From Neocallimastix lanati (nom. inval.) (taxonomy: Eukaryota; Neocallimastigomycota; Neocallimastigomycetes; Neocallimastigales; Neocallimastigaceae): DNA of 64,000 bases. Shown here in pieces: positions 44,777 to 56,550 of the stretch. Each line of letters begins with the position of its first letter. Position 1 is the first letter of the stretch. The position numbers and the translations under genes are program-made. The notes beneath the pieces are model-generated. The model ran no database searches and was not told where the DNA came from. It saw nothing but the letters and a program-made list of their open reading frames with translations. The stretch spans positions 590,001 to 654,000 of the forward strand of contig JACVTC010000063.1 in the NCBI GenBank assembly GCA_016946835.1. The letters run 5' to 3'.

Positions 44777-47700
44777 ATGGAAGATCAAAATAATATTTTA
44801 AATAATGCTACTCTTAAAGATGGTTTTGCAGGAGACCGTCGTTACTTAAAGGGTTTTTTAGCAAAAATTGAATTGGTTTTTATGCTGTACCCAGACAGAT
44901 ACAACACCGATGAAGCTAAAGTCATATATCTTATATCTAGACTTTACGGTGACGCTATGAACTGGGCAGCTACTTTAATTGAAAACAGGTATGACTGTCT
45001 TGGAGATTATCAAGCATTTAGAGAAAGAATGAAAGCTGTTTTCGGAGACAACGACTCAGTATTTATCGCCAATCAAAAACTACGTGTAATTAAACAACGA
45101 AGACTTGGTGATATTACAAGTTATATTAATGAATTTAATAAATATTCCGATAATTCTTCTTGGAATGAGGATGCAAAAATGGATGCTTTCATTGCTGGTC
45201 TTCAAGATTCTATTGCAACAAGAATATTAGAAATGTTTCCTGGTCCCAGAAATCTCCTTTCCCTTCAAACTATTACAGCAAGAATTGATTCTAGAATTTC
45301 TACACATAGACAATTTTTTAATCATAATAAGCATTCAAATGATAATAAAACATGTCCAAAGTTTACTCCAAAAAAGAAATCTTCAAATAACAATAATAAA
45401 TATTTTAGTAAGCTTTCTAATGAAGAAAGAGAAAGAAGAATTAGAGAACATCTTTGTCTTTATTGTGCCGATACAGATCACATTCGTGAAAATTGCCCTA
45501 AATTAAAAAAGAATAAACCTTCTTCAAGTTCTCACATTTCAAATCCTGTTTTAATTTCAACTCTTAGGCCAAGAATTTCTGACCAACCTAACCACAGGCT
45601 TCCAATCTTTGATTTCACTCTTTCTATTTCGGACGTTTCAGTTAATTCAAAGATTCTTCTGGATTCAGGTTCTCAACTTAATCTTATGGACGTTTATTAC
45701 GCTAAAGAAAATAACATTCCCTATAATGAAAATTCTAAATTACCGAGCGTTTCCGGTATTGGAGGTGATCAATTAATTCTGGGAAAAACTTTACCAATAT
45801 CACTCAAATACGGAAATCATATTTGTCAAGCTGAATTCTACATTGTTGATTTACCCTCTTACTGTGCTATACTTGGTACTGACTGGTTATTCACACACAA
45901 TCCGACAATAAATTTCGTAACTAAAGAACTATCCTTTAAGTCTAGCAATTGTATTTCAAATTGTTTACTAACTCCAAATTCTTTTACAGCTCATATTTCT
46001 TCTCCTACAACTGTCCCTTCTACAAAAGAAAAGGAACCTGCTACTGTTGATAGAATATTAAAATTATTGCCTACTATACTTCAACCTTATAAAGATATTT
46101 TCGATGAAGGATCTGCAAACATATTACCACCACATAGGCAGTATGATTGTGAGATTAAGCTCAAGCCTAACTCTATCCTTTATTATGGCCCTATCTACCC
46201 GCTTACTGATGCTGAGTCTAAAGCTCTTAAAGAATATATTAAAGAAAATCTCTCAAAAGGCTTTATTCGTAAATCCAAATCTCCTGCTGGTGCTCCTGTA
46301 TTTTTCGTTTTTAAGAAGAATGGTGAATTACGTATGGTTGTTGATTACAGAAAACTTAACGAAATAACAATTCGGGACTCTTATCCATTACCACTTATTA
46401 ATGACATGCTCGAACATTTAGGTAAAGGTAAAGTATTTTCAAAACTCGATCTCCGTTCTGCATATAATCTTGTAAGAATAAAAGAAGGAGACGAGTATAA
46501 AACAGCTTTTACCTGCAAGTATGGCCACTTTGAATATTTGGTTATGCCTTTCGGGTTAAAAAATGCCCCAGCTGTTTTCCAACACTTCATTAATGATGTA
46601 TTCGAAGATATTCTTGGTATATATGTCTACTGTTATATCGATGATATTATAATCTTCTCCCCAGATATGTCTTCTCATTTTGAACACGTTATCGAAGTTC
46701 TCAAAAGACTTCGTAAAGCTGGTCTTTTTGCGAAACTAGAAAAATGTGAATTCTTTGTCCCTTACTTAGATTTCCTTGGTCATAGAATTTCTGCTACAGG
46801 TATATTTATGGATCCCAAAAAGATTTCTTCAATTCTTGAATGGCCTACTCCAACTTGCGTAAAAGAAATTCAATCTTTCCTTGGACTCACAAATTATTAT
46901 AGAAGATTTATTCCTGGATTTGCCAAGTTAGCCCATCCACTTAATCATCTTTTAAGAAAGAACGTTAAATTTGTATGGTCAATTGAAGCTCAAGAAGCTT
47001 TTGATAATATTAAATCGAAATTTTCCTCTTCTCCGGTCCTTGCTTACCCTGATCGTAATCTACCCTTCACTGTTGAAACTGACAGCAGTAATTTTGCAAT
47101 CGGTGCTGTCCTTTCTCAAAAGACTCCTAAAGATATTAAAGTTCTTCCTATTGCCTTTTATTCAAGATCTCTCTCTCCTGTTGAAAGAAATTATCCAATT
47201 TACGATAAGGAACTTTTAGCTATTATTGATTCTTTAGAAAATTGGAGACACTTTCTAAAGGGTGCGACTCATCCTTTTATTATCTACTCTGATCACCGAA
47301 ACCTGTTATATCAAAAGAAACCTGAAAAAATGACTCAAAGACTTGTTCGTTGGTCTCTCTTCTTATCAGAATTTAACTTCAAGATAGAATATCGTTCAGG
47401 TTCTTCCAATGGTAAACCCGATGCCTTATCAAGAAGACCTGATTATGCTTTAAATTATGAATTTTCCACTTCTGATATTCCATTTACTGTTCTCCGCCCA
47501 GAAAACTTTTCTGCTTTTCCAGTCTCTGTTGAAACATTTTCTGAAAAAATCCTTTCCGAATGTAAAACCGATCCATTTTATCATTCCATTTGCGATTACT
47601 TAGAAAACAAGAAATTACCTGTCCCTCATCAAAAAATTAAGGAATTCTCAATTAGTAACAGCTACTTACTTTTCCAAAATAAACTCTATGTTCCTCCCAA

Positions 47701-48958
47701 CCGCCGGTCTTTAGCCTTGAAAATTTGTCATGACTCTCCATTCGCAGGTCATTTTGGTTTTAAAAAAACTATTAATCTTTTAAATCGTGACTTTTGGTGG
47801 CCTTCCCTTAACTCTGACGCTCAAGACTACATCCGATCTTGCGAAACTTGTTGTCGTTCAAAGGTACTCCGACATAAACCTTACGGATTTTTACAACCTT
47901 TGGAAATCCCTTCTCGTCCTTGGTCTTCAGTCTCTATGGATTTTATTACTGATTTACCACTTTCCAATGGGTTTACTTGTATATTTGTTACCGTTGATCG
48001 TTTTTCCAAGATGTCTCACTTCATTCCTTTTGCAAATATCCCTTCTGCTATTGATACCGCTTCTGCTTTCATGAAATCGATCTTCAGACTTCATGGACTC
48101 CCTGATGAAATTCTTTCCGATCGTGGATCCCAATTCACTTCTAAATTTTGGATTGCTATCTGTAAAGCTCTTGGAATTAATATGAAATACTCTTCACCAT
48201 TCCATCACCAAACCAACGGTTTGACGGAGAGGGTGAACTCCGTTGTAGAACAATACCTTAGATGTTTCACAAATTTCAAAGGATCAGATTGGGAGAATTA
48301 TCTCTATTTAGCCGAATTCAGTTACAATAATGCTCTCCAGAAATCTTCTAATTATTCTCCTTTCTTTGCAAATTACGGTTACAACCCAAGACATTCTCCT
48401 GAAATTCCAAGTATCATAAATGTTCCCAGAGCTGAAGAACTTGTGAAGAACTTAACAGATCTATCTAAAGAATTAAAGAAGAACTTAGAGTCTGCAAGCA
48501 AAAAGCAGGAAGAATATGCAAATATACACCGAATTAAACCTCCAGAATTTAAAGCAAACGACAAAGTCTGGCTAAATAGCTCCTTAGTACTCAGAAATAA
48601 GAACAAGAAACTTAAACCAAGAAAACTCGGTCCTTTCAAAATCATTCAGAAAGTATCACCAGTTACCTATAAATTAGATCTTCCGAAGAAATTACGAATT
48701 CATCCCATTATTCATGTCTCAGAACTTGAACCCTACTACGAAGATACTTTTGGAAGAAATCAACCACCACCACCAGTAATAGTCAATAATGAAGAAGAAT
48801 ATGAAGTCGAGAAAATATTGGATAAAAGAACTTACTATGGAAAAATTCAATATTTAATCAAATGGAAAGGTTATCCAATTTCAGAATCTTCATGGGAACC
48901 CGAATCTAATTTAAATTGTCCTGAACTTCTTAAGGATTTCAATTCAAGGGATAAATAA
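44777..48958 (+). CDS. E3 fused Gag-Pol polyprotein with chromodomain
   Basis: 1393 residues in one frame. Gag domain (about 1-190), CCHC zinc knuckle [14 protein letters not shown] near 225, aspartic protease [10 protein letters not shown] near 293, reverse transcriptase with [13 protein letters not shown] and YIDDIIIFS near 619, RNase H with [16 protein letters not shown] and YSDHRNLLY, integrase zinc finger ([16 protein letters not shown]), integrase core with [19 protein letters not shown] and [12 protein letters not shown], and a C-terminal chromodomain [20 protein letters not shown]. This is the chromovirus layout; the chromodomain is known to direct integration to particular chromatin. 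Codon use is more C-rich than E1 and E2, so this is a separate lineage. Intact. Confidence 0.96.
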   Translation: MEDQNNILNNATLKDGFAGDRRYLKGFLAKIELVFMLYPDRYNTDEAKVIYLISRLYGDAMNWAATLIENRYDCLGDYQAFRERMKAVFGDNDSVFIANQKLRVIKQRRLGDITSYINEFNKYSDNSSWNEDAKMDAFIAGLQDSIATRILEMFPGPRNLLSLQTITARIDSRISTHRQFFNHNKHSNDNKTCPKFTPKKKSSNNNNKYFSKLSNEERERRIREHLCLYCADTDHIRENCPKLKKNKPSSSSHISNPVLISTLRPRISDQPNHRLPIFDFTLSISDVSVNSKILLDSGSQLNLMDVYYAKENNIPYNENSKLPSVSGIGGDQLILGKTLPISLKYGNHICQAEFYIVDLPSYCAILGTDWLFTHNPTINFVTKELSFKSSNCISNCLLTPNSFTAHISSPTTVPSTKEKEPATVDRILKLLPTILQPYKDIFDEGSANILPPHRQYDCEIKLKPNSILYYGPIYPLTDAESKALKEYIKENLSKGFIRKSKSPAGAPVFFVFKKNGELRMVVDYRKLNEITIRDSYPLPLINDMLEHLGKGKVFSKLDLRSAYNLVRIKEGDEYKTAFTCKYGHFEYLVMPFGLKNAPAVFQHFINDVFEDILGIYVYCYIDDIIIFSPDMSSHFEHVIEVLKRLRKAGLFAKLEKCEFFVPYLDFLGHRISATGIFMDPKKISSILEWPTPTCVKEIQSFLGLTNYYRRFIPGFAKLAHPLNHLLRKNVKFVWSIEAQEAFDNIKSKFSSSPVLAYPDRNLPFTVETDSSNFAIGAVLSQKTPKDIKVLPIAFYSRSLSPVERNYPIYDKELLAIIDSLENWRHFLKGATHPFIIYSDHRNLLYQKKPEKMTQRLVRWSLFLSEFNFKIEYRSGSSNGKPDALSRRPDYALNYEFSTSDIPFTVLRPENFSAFPVSVETFSEKILSECKTDPFYHSICDYLENKKLPVPHQKIKEFSISNSYLLFQNKLYVPPNRRSLALKICHDSPFAGHFGFKKTINLLNRDFWWPSLNSDAQDYIRSCETCCRSKVLRHKPYGFLQPLEIPSRPWSSVSMDFITDLPLSNGFTCIFVTVDRFSKMSHFIPFANIPSAIDTASAFMKSIFRLHGLPDEILSDRGSQFTSKFWIAICKALGINMKYSSPFHHQTNGLTERVNSVVEQYLRCFTNFKGSDWENYLYLAEFSYNNALQKSSNYSPFFANYGYNPRHSPEIPSIINVPRAEELVKNLTDLSKELKKNLESASKKQEEYANIHRIKPPEFKANDKVWLNSSLVLRNKNKKLKPRKLGPFKIIQKVSPVTYKLDLPKKLRIHPIIHVSELEPYYEDTFGRNQPPPPVIVNNEEEYEVEKILDKRTYYGKIQYLIKWKGYPISESSWEPESNLNCPELLKDFNSRDK

Positions 48959-49218
48959 CAAAAAATATTTTATTTTATTAATTATATCTAAACTCTTATT
49001 TATATCAAAATTGAATTTAAATATTTTATTAATATCAAATTATTTTTAAAAAAATAAAAAAAAAAAAAAAAATTATTTTATCTTTTAATATAGTTAAATT
49101 TATTAAATATTTTTAATTCATGTATGTTAAATGTAAAAAGTTCACTCGTTAGTATATTAAAAATTAATTTTAATTTAGAATTAGATTCGTCTGGTATCCG
49201 AATCCTCGAGGAGGACCA
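48959..49218 (+). other. E3 3' untranslated region and polypurine tract
   Basis: A/T-rich. CGAGGAGGACCA at 49207-49218 abuts the 3' LTR and is the likely plus-strand primer. Confidence 0.65.
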
Positions 49219-49730
49219 TGTAACGAATCTTAAAAATAATTAACTTGTCTTAGTTGTTAGTAACTAAGTCACCGATTTGAACTTCTCGAGTTCAAATCCG
49301 CATAATTTCTTTTTATAAAAAATTTATTTTAAAAATTCTTATCTTATCAAAAATTATTTTAAAAAGTTCTTATCTTATCAAAAAAAAAATTTTTTTTATC
49401 AAAAGTTTTATCAAATTATCTTAATTGGTTTAAAATTACATCATAAAAAATTTCTTTTGAAAATTTTTGTATAAATACGAGTGAATTTTTCTTCAAAAAA
49501 TTTTTTTAAATAATCGTGTTTTTTATTAATTATTTAATAAGTAATTTAATTACAAATTTTTAATTAATAAATAAAAAAAAAAAAAATAATAAATAAAAAT
49601 AAAAATAAATTTTAACTTTAAAAAAATAATAAATTCTTTTTTCTTAAAAAACTATTTACTTATTATTTATTTTTTTATACAAACCTAGTGGTGTTAATTA
49701 TTTTGGGTTACGCCCCGAATTCACGTTACA
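49219..49730 (+). repeat. E3 3' LTR
   Basis: 512 bp, one base shorter than the 5' copy in an A run near 49380. Followed by the ATAAC target duplication. Confidence 0.93.
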
Positions 49731-51467
49731 ATAACTAAGATTTTCTGAATAATAGAATGGATTTTGAATTATACCTGCATAAATATTTATACTGTTTGAT
49801 TCACCTTTGTATCGAGCATTGCTTTCTAAAATATTAATTTCATCCCAAGAAAGATTCTTTATACTCATTAATTTAGTTAAAACTAAATAGACCCGAGAAT
49901 TGTAGTAATACTCAACTATATTCAGTAAAAAATTATCACTAATTTTTACATCTTTATATTTTTCATAAACATATTTAGGATCTTTAACAAAGTCTAGTAA
50001 ACCAATAACTTCAATTATTTTTTTTTGCCTTCTCAACTGCTATTTTTTTAGTAGATTCATCCATCCATGTTGATTCGGAAATACTTTCAACTAATGAATT
50101 TTTGATATTTTTAGTCATTTCTTCAGTTGATTTCAAATATTCTTCTGGTACGGCTTTATCCATAAAAATCCTTCCAATACCATAATTTGCTATAGCATTT
50201 GAATAATTTATATATGTTACTAATTTTTCCATTACGAGATAATCAAAATTATAACCATTAAGATATTCAATTGTTTTATATTTCATGTAATAATATAATG
50301 TTTCTGAATCAGTTTCATTAAGAAAATTATTTAATTTTTCAATGAAGAAAGGATTAATGTTGATAATGAGACTATTTATATCAAAAATATTTAATACTCC
50401 TAATTCATTAAATTGGGTTTCGAAATATAATTTCCAGTTGATGGATGGTTATTTTACAGATAAACTATTAATTGTTTCTTCTTTTGTATTTTCTTTTTCA
50501 TATGATTCAGGATTTTCATTATTCGTATTATCAGTACAACTAGTAAGATAAGAATCAGTTAAAAGTGTCATTTTTTTTTCAAATTCAAAAATAGAATCAA
50601 CAATAGATCCAATCGAATCCTCATTGTCATTATCAATATCATATCCTTGAGAAAATATTTCAATAATGTCATCCTTTCTTTTACGACTTTTATTTTCATC
50701 AAAGTACTTACATTTATTATCTATAGTTATTAATTTATTAATTTTTAAATAATAATAATTGTCATTGCTTCTATCAAAATTTATCATAAAAAATGCAAAA
50801 TTCATAAGGAAATAAATAAAATAAAATTTAGCAATACTTTCTGTTAAAAAATCAACATTTTTAAAATTATCTTTATTTCCAAGAATATTAAATCTTGAAA
50901 GTATAGTTTCAATGGCTTCTGTTTTATATTCATGATGAATAAAACTTTTGATTTTATAAAATAATTTTTTATTATATTCATCATCTTCTTCACTTAAATT
51001 ACCATGACTTTCGTATTCTCCTTCAAGTGCTTTAATAACTATTTCATAATTATTGTTTTTGGAAAGATTCCAAGTACTAATTTCTTCTCTATTTTTAGGT
51101 ATATGATTTTCTTTCAACCAATTACCACATTAAAATTGATAAAATCTTCGCAAGGATCAACCTCAAGATCAATACTTTTTAGAAGATTTTCAGAAACTGC
51201 TATACATTCAGGAGTTAAACAAACATTGACATCTTCTAAATCACGATTAAGAGAAATTGTTTCTTCATTATCAGAATCTTCTTCAATTAAATATTCAGTA
51301 CCCAATAAAATTTCTTCAGTTGAATATTCAGTTGAATATGTATATACCTCGTTAATTTTTTCATTATTAATATCATTACTTTTATTATTGATTAAAACAG
51401 GATTAGCCAATTTTTTTAAATCACACAAGAGAAAGGAGAGAATTATACCAATATTTTTAAATTTCAT
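49731..51467 (-). pseudogene. M13 (neprilysin-type) metallopeptidase, N-terminal fragment
   Basis: Starts with a signal sequence (MKFKNIGIILSFLLCDLKKL) and an acidic Ser/Thr linker, then the M13 hallmark CLTPECIAVSENLL with DPCEDFINF. Loss of one T near 51130 shifts the frame exactly within the expected N-C-G-N-W motif. The next frame (GNWLKENHIPKN-like) runs on to an in-frame TAA at 50449-50451 before SINWKLYFETQF. Then LNGYNFDYLVMEKL and TWMDESTKKIAVEKAK follow. The T9 run at 50018-50026 causes another frame change before KIIEVIGLLDFVKDP. The piece ends with NIYAGIIQNPFYYSENLSY at the E3 junction. Joined to the other two fragments the ancestor would be about 760 residues, normal for M13. 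Decayed and also disrupted. Confidence 0.9.
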
Positions 51468-51611
51468 TATTCCTTTAATAAAAAAAAAATACTGAAATAA
51501 ATAAAAAAAAATAAGTTAGATACAGTTTTTTTTGTTATATATATATTATAAATTATTACTTATAACGTATAATTTTATTATTTAGGAAATTCTTAAAATT
51601 AATTAATTTTT

Positions 51612-51854
51612 TGTTAAAGTTCAACATAATATTTAAACTTTTGTACATTAAAGTATTATAAATATTTATAATATTTGATTAAGTAATAATTTGTATGTAA
51701 AATATAAAAAGAAAATTTTTTTATGAAATTAATATTTTGAGTCTTTTTAAATACTTTTTTAAATCATATAAATTAATAAATAATAAATTAAATTTAATTA
51801 AATAATAATACATTTTGTTGTGTACACATCATATCTTATATTGACTCCTTAACA
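51612..51854 (+). repeat. E4 5' LTR
   Basis: 243 bp, the same length as the 3' copy. The end of the LTR and the start of the leader can pair (GACTCCTTAA with TTAAGAGTC, 51843-51865). The primer-binding site was not resolved. Confidence 0.92.
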
Positions 51855-51957
51855 GATTAAGAGTCTCATATATCAAGAGACCTATTATTAATTTTAATTT
51901 TTTAAAACATTTTAATGATTTTAATGACTTTATAATATAATTAATTATTTTATATTA

Positions 51958-52695
51958 ATGTTCCAAAGAATGGCTAAAAGAAAGAATAACAATAATAATC
52001 ATATTGAAGAGAGTTCGAGTTCATCGAATCCAACTGAAAATAAGGACGATGAATCGATTTCTTCATATGAAGATGATGAATCCAATGATAAAAGGATTAT
52101 CATAAACAAATATTATGGAAATATAACTAAATCTGTTTTTGAAATTAAAGATTTCGTATTAAATAAAGAAAATTTCTTAGATTGGTATGAGCCTTTAAAG
52201 AGGCATCTCATTGCCAATGATTTAGATATTTATATTGAAAAAGAAATCCAATATTCAAATATGAACAGAGGTCAAATAAAATCGGATAATGCGGTTCAAT
52301 CTATCATAATAAATAGTTTAGAAAAATCAAACCAAGAATATTTACGAGGATGTAAAACTGCTTATAGTATGATTGATAGATTAAAAAACCGTTTCTATCA
52401 ATCTGGCCAAGCACTATTAAATATTCTTGAATATAAAATTATTAATCTTAAGTTAATAAACAATAACTATATTCAATATATTAATGAATTAAACAATCTT
52501 TTCGAACAACATAAATTTGAATCTAATAAATTAAAAAGAATTCCTTTTGATGAGGAAACTAAACTTTTATTTGCAGTAAATGAATTAGATAGAATTGGTA
52601 TAAATTCACCACCAATTTATAGTTATAAAACTTTTGATGATCTTATTAAAGAATTAAACAAAAGGCATGACTTTTTGAAAAAGCCGAAATTTTAA
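51958..52695 (+). CDS. gag: E4 Gag (copia type)
   Basis: 245 residues. An acidic, Ser-rich N-terminus, then a copia-type Gag domain with FLDWYEPLKRHLIANDLDIY, YLRGCKTAYSMIDRLKNRF and QYINELNNLFEQHKFES. The frame ends at TAA 52693-52695, soon after it should continue into the zinc knuckle found in the -1 frame. Confidence 0.88.
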   Translation: MFQRMAKRKNNNNNHIEESSSSSNPTENKDDESISSYEDDESNDKRIIINKYYGNITKSVFEIKDFVLNKENFLDWYEPLKRHLIANDLDIYIEKEIQYSNMNRGQIKSDNAVQSIIINSLEKSNQEYLRGCKTAYSMIDRLKNRFYQSGQALLNILEYKIINLKLINNNYIQYINELNNLFEQHKFESNKLKRIPFDEETKLLFAVNELDRIGINSPPIYSYKTFDDLIKELNKRHDFLKKPKF

Positions 52696-55600
52696 GGTCA
52701 AAAACTACCGTTATAAACGATTCAAATGTCAATAATATAAATAAAAATAAACCAAATAATAATAAAAATTATAATAATACTAATAAAATTCGTAACGAAT
52801 ATTATTGTCATATATGCAAAACTAAAGGTCACACTACTGATCATTGTAAATATAATCTTTTAATTAGAGAAAATAATAAATCAGATGATAATGATAAAAA
52901 TTATAAAAATAATAATTACAAAAATTATTATAAAAGATATAATAACAAAAATAATTATTACTCTGGAAATATTATTAATAAGAACAATGATAAATCTAAT
53001 AATAATAACAATAATTTTTTTGAAAATAATAGTGAAAATGAAGATGAGGTATACATTGATTTTACAGGAAGTATTTCAGTAATTCAAAATTGTAATTATA
53101 CAACAATAAATAATAATAATAATTCCACACATTGGATTATTGATAGTGGTACTGACATCAACTTAACTAATAACATCAACAATTTAAACAATATAAATAA
53201 AGTAAATAATAAAAATATCATTTATCCAAATGGTGATTTAGACAAGGTCGAAAATGTAGGTACTTACAATGGTAAATTTAAAAATAAAGATTTTATATTA
53301 TCAAATGTTTATTACGCGTCAAATATTCAAAACAATCTAATTTCCACTCATTCAATATTAAAAAATGGATGCACTATTATAATGAAACGCGTAAATAACA
53401 AAGACCGTTTACAAATATTCAAAAATAATAAGTTAATTGCAAATATTTTTGCGAATGATGAAAATTTATTCGTGTTTGATACAATACCTTCAAATAATAC
53501 TATATCTAAGAATTATGTTTTCAGCATTGATACTAACTTGTGGCATGCTCGTTTGGGACACTTTTATAATAATGATATCAAAGATTTTGTCATTGAGCAT
53601 ACTAAATACCATAATGATAAAAATTGTCGCCAATGCAAAATCACTAAATTAAAGAGAAAACCATTCTACTCTTCCCCTAATAATGCTTCAAAACCTATGG
53701 AACTAGTTCATTCTGATGTAGTTGGAAAATTGGAAACATCATATAATGATTTCAATTATTATGTTACTTTTCTTGATGATTTCTCTAGAAAAATTTGGGT
53801 CTACCTTATCAAGAATAAGTCTGATGTTCCTAACATATTTATTAAATTTCATAAATTTATTTCCAATACTACTTCATATAAAATTATAAATTTCAAATCT
53901 GACAATGGTACTGAGTATATCAACAAAACTTTAACTACCTATTTAGAAAATTTTGGAATTAATTTCATTCATTCAGTTCCTGGTTACCCACAACAAAATG
54001 GTCGTGCTGAACGCTTAAATCAAACACTTAATCGTTGCGCATCTACTCTATTAAACTCTGCTAAGCTACCCTACAAGTTTTGGGATTCCGCTATTCTTTG
54101 TGCTGCTTACCTCTATAACTTGAATCCACATCAGAGTATTAATAATAAAATTCCAAATGAATTATTTTTCAATAAATCAGTTGATATTTCTCACCTTAAA
54201 GTTTTTGGATGTAAAGCATTTTTCTATAACTATCACAAAACGAATAAATTTGACAATAACTCTAAACCTGGTATATTTTTAGGATATGCATCTGACTCTC
54301 TTGGCTACAAAATTTTAGATATTTCTACTAACTCTATAGTTACTTCAAGAGATGTTTATTTTATGGAAGATATGCCTGGAACTATTAATACTACATTCTT
54401 TTGTGATAAATATATTGATTCTATTATTAATTTTAAGGATTCTTTAATTGAGGGGGAAAGTATAAATGATAATAATAATATTCATTCACAATTAAATAAT
54501 CCTTTAAATAATAATAATAATAATAATTATAATAATAATTATGATAATAACAACGATATTTATAACAATGATATTAATAATAATTATAATAATAATTATG
54601 ATAATAACAACGATATTTATAACAATGATATTAATAATAATTATGATAATTACAAAGATATTTATAATAATGACAATAATAATAATAGTAATAAAATTAT
54701 TAATAATAATAATAAAACTAAAATAGAAGAAAATGAATATAATAGTGAATCTGATAATGAATTTTTAAATGAAAGAAAACTTAAATATATAAACAAGAAA
54801 AGATCACATAGCAATAATTCAGATGATTCAGATGAAGAAAATTTAACTTCCAGAAAAGAAAAATTACAATCAGTAAGTAATAAAAGATTTAAAATTTTAA
54901 ATATTAAAACAAATATCCCAACAACGTATCAACAAGCTATTAATTCACCAGAAAGTGAAGAATGGAAAGAAGCAATAGATGACGAATTAAAAAATATGTA
55001 CGACAACAATGTTATGAAAGTGGTAAAAAACATACCAGCTGACGCAAATATAATTGGTACTAAATGGGTCTTTGCCGAAAAGGATAAAAAGAAGAAAAAG
55101 GCAAGATTAGTGGCTCTTGGTTGTCAGCAAATTGCTGGAGAAGACTTTATAGAGACATACTCCCCAAAAGTCCAAGCAGATAGTCTAAGACTTACTGTCG
55201 CTATTGCATCAAAGTTCAACTGGGATTTGAAACAATTGGATATAAAAGCTGCTTACTTGAATGCAAATTTGGAAGAAAAGATTTATACAAAGATTCCTTA
55301 TGGTGATAAAAATTTTAATACTAATAAATTCTGGCTACTTAAAAAAGCTCTTTATGGTTTAAAACAGGCTGGAAGAATGTGGTATAATGAAATATCAAAT
55401 TACTTAGTAAGTATAGGTTTTAGAAATTACAAAACTGACAAATGTCTCTTTGGGAAATATAATAAAAATAATAAATTAACATGTTTACTAACATTATATG
55501 TAGATGATATTTTAATAACAGGAATTAAAAATGAAATAAACTATACAGTAAGCAACTTAAAAGATAAATATAAAATTTCTAAAGATTCTAATGCAACTAA

Positions 55601-56423
55601 AATAATAGGTATAAATATTTATAAAACAAGTGATGGTTATAAAATAAATCAGATAGATTATATTAATAAAATAATAGAAAAATATAATATGAAGAAAACA
55701 AAACAAATTAAAACACCATGCAGGAAAATTACAGAACATGAAAGAAATAATTCAAATTTAATAGATCCAAAAGAATATAAATCTTTACTTGGTGCGTTAC
55801 TATATATCGCTGTAAAGTCAAGGCCTGATATAATGTTTTCTGTAAGTGAAGCATCAAGAATATGTGAAAATCCAACAGAAGCTGATTATAAAAATTTAAT
55901 GAGCATCTTACAATATTTAAATGGTACAAAAAATAAATCTTTACATTATAATAAAAATAATAAATTTATCGGATACTCAGATTCAGATTTTGCTAACGAT
56001 GAAAAGACGAGAAGATCTACAAGTGGATATATATTTTTACTTGGAAAAAGCCCTATTTCATGGAAATCTCAGTTACAGAAAAACGTAACTTTATCTACTG
56101 CTGAAGCTGAATTTGTTAGTTTAACTGAATGTACTAAACAAGCTTTATGGTTCAAAAATTTATTTAAGGAAATATTTAATCAAGATATAAAATTTAAAAT
56201 TATAGTAGATAATAAGGCATGCATTGCAATTGCTCAAGATACAAATTCTAAAGGAAGATGTAAACATATAGATTTAAGATATAAATTTATTCAAGAAGAG
56301 ATTATGAAAAACGAAATTGAATTAGAATACATTAATACTGAAAACATGTTAGCTGATCCATTAACTAAAAGTATCTCAGGAGTACAAATGACAAAATTTA
56401 CAAATTTAATTTTCAAAGAATAA
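52671..56423 (+). CDS. pol: E4 Pol (zinc knuckle-protease-integrase-RT-RNase H)
   Basis: In the -1 frame relative to gag, open from after a TGA at 52668-52670 to 56423. It reads a CCHC knuckle CHICKTKGHTTDHC, an Asn-rich stretch, aspartic protease HWIIDSGTDINL, the GAG-pre-integrase zinc motif LWHARLGHFYNNDIKDF with CRQCKITK, an integrase core with HSDVVGKL, KSDNGTEYI and PQQNGRAERLNQT, an Asn-rich linker, reverse transcriptase with KWVFAEKDKK, LDIKAAYLNANL and YVDDILITG, and RNase H with STAEAEFVSLTEC and NMLADPLTKSI. Gag must be joined by a frameshift in the CTTTTTGAAAAAGCC stretch. No classic slippery heptamer is there, so a one-base deletion in the T5 or A5 run is equally possible. Confidence 0.92.
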   Translation, partial: LFEKAEILRSKTTVINDSNVNNINKNKPNNNKNYNNTNKIRNEYYCHICKTKGHTTDHCKYNLLIRENNKSDDNDKNYKNNNYKNYYKRYNNKNNYYSGNIINKNNDKSNNNNNNFFENNSENEDEVYIDFTGSISVIQNCNYTTINNNNNSTHWIIDSGTDINLTNNINNLNNINKVNNKNIIYPNGDLDKVENVGTYNGKFKNKDFILSNVYYASNIQNNLISTHSILKNGCTIIMKRVNNKDRLQIFKNNKLIANIFANDENLFVFDTIPSNNTISKNYVFSIDTNLWHARLGHFYNNDIKDFVIEHTKYHNDKNCRQCKITKLKRKPFYSSPNNASKPMELVHSDVVGKLETSYNDFNYYVTFLDDFSRKIWVYLIKNKSDVPNIFIKFHKFISNTTSYKIINFKSDNGTEYINKTLTTYLENFGINFIHSVPGYPQQNGRAERLNQTLNRCASTLLNSAKLPYKFWDSAILCAAYLYNLNPHQSINNKIPNELFFNKSVDISHLKVFGCKAFFYNYHKTNKFDNNSKPGIFLGYASDSLGYKILDISTNSIVTSRDVYFMEDMPGTINTTFFCDKYIDSIINFKDSLIEGESINDNNNIHSQLNNPLNNNNNNNYNNNYDNNNDIYNNDINNNYNNNYDNNNDIYNNDINNNYDNYKDIYNNDNNNNSNKIINNNNKTKIEENEYNSESDNEFLNERKLKYINKKRSHSNNSDDSDEENLTSRKEKLQSVSNKRFKILNIKTNIPTTYQQAINSPESEEWKEAIDDELKNMYDNNVMKVVKNIPADANIIGTKWVFAEKDKKKKKARLVALGCQQIAGEDFIETYSPKVQADSLRLTVAIASKFNWDLKQLDIKAAYLNANLEEKIYTKIPYGDKNFNTNKFWLLKKALYGLKQAGRMWYNEISNYLVSIGFRNYKTDKCLFGKYNKNNKLTCLLTLYVDDILITGIKNEINYTVSNLKDKYKISKDSNATKIIGINIYKTSDGYKINQIDYINKIIEKYNMKKTKQIKTPCRKITEHERNNSNLIDPKEYKSLLGALLYIAVKSRPDIMFSVSEASRICENPTEADYKNLMSILQYLNGTKNKSLHYNKNNKFIGYSDSDFANDEKTRRSTSGYIFLLGKSPISWKSQLQKNVTLSTAEAEFVSLTECTKQALWFKNLFKEIFNQDIKFKIIVDNKACIAIAQDTNSKGRCKHIDLRYKFIQEEIMKNEIELEYINTENMLADPLTKSISGVQMTKFTNLIFKE

Positions 56424-56447
56424 TATTTCTTTAATTGTATATATATA

Positions 56448-56504
<57 letters not shown>

Positions 56505-56550
56505 TGTATATAATAATTAAAATATTATATAATACTTAATGTAGGGGGAA
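56424..56550 (+). other. E4 3' untranslated region with A-tract and polypurine tract
   Basis: A run of nearly 50 A residues (about 56453-56502) follows the pol stop. AGGGGGAA (56543-56550) abuts the 3' LTR and is the likely plus-strand primer. Confidence 0.8.

Larger units (their letters stand above)
43467..49730 (+). mobile_element. Ty3/gypsy chromodomain LTR retrotransposon E3
   Basis: LTRs at 43467-43979 (513 bp) and 49219-49730 (512 bp), TGTAACG..CGTTACA ends. I saw a difference only in an A run. The target duplication is ATAAC (43462-43466, 49731-49735). One fused gag-pol frame. Inserted into the M13 gene between the Ser-Tyr and Leu-Asn-Tyr codons upstream of HExxH. Confidence 0.95.

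Noticed and set aside
53437-55929. Short frames within E4 pol
   Set aside because: Shadows of the copia polyprotein.
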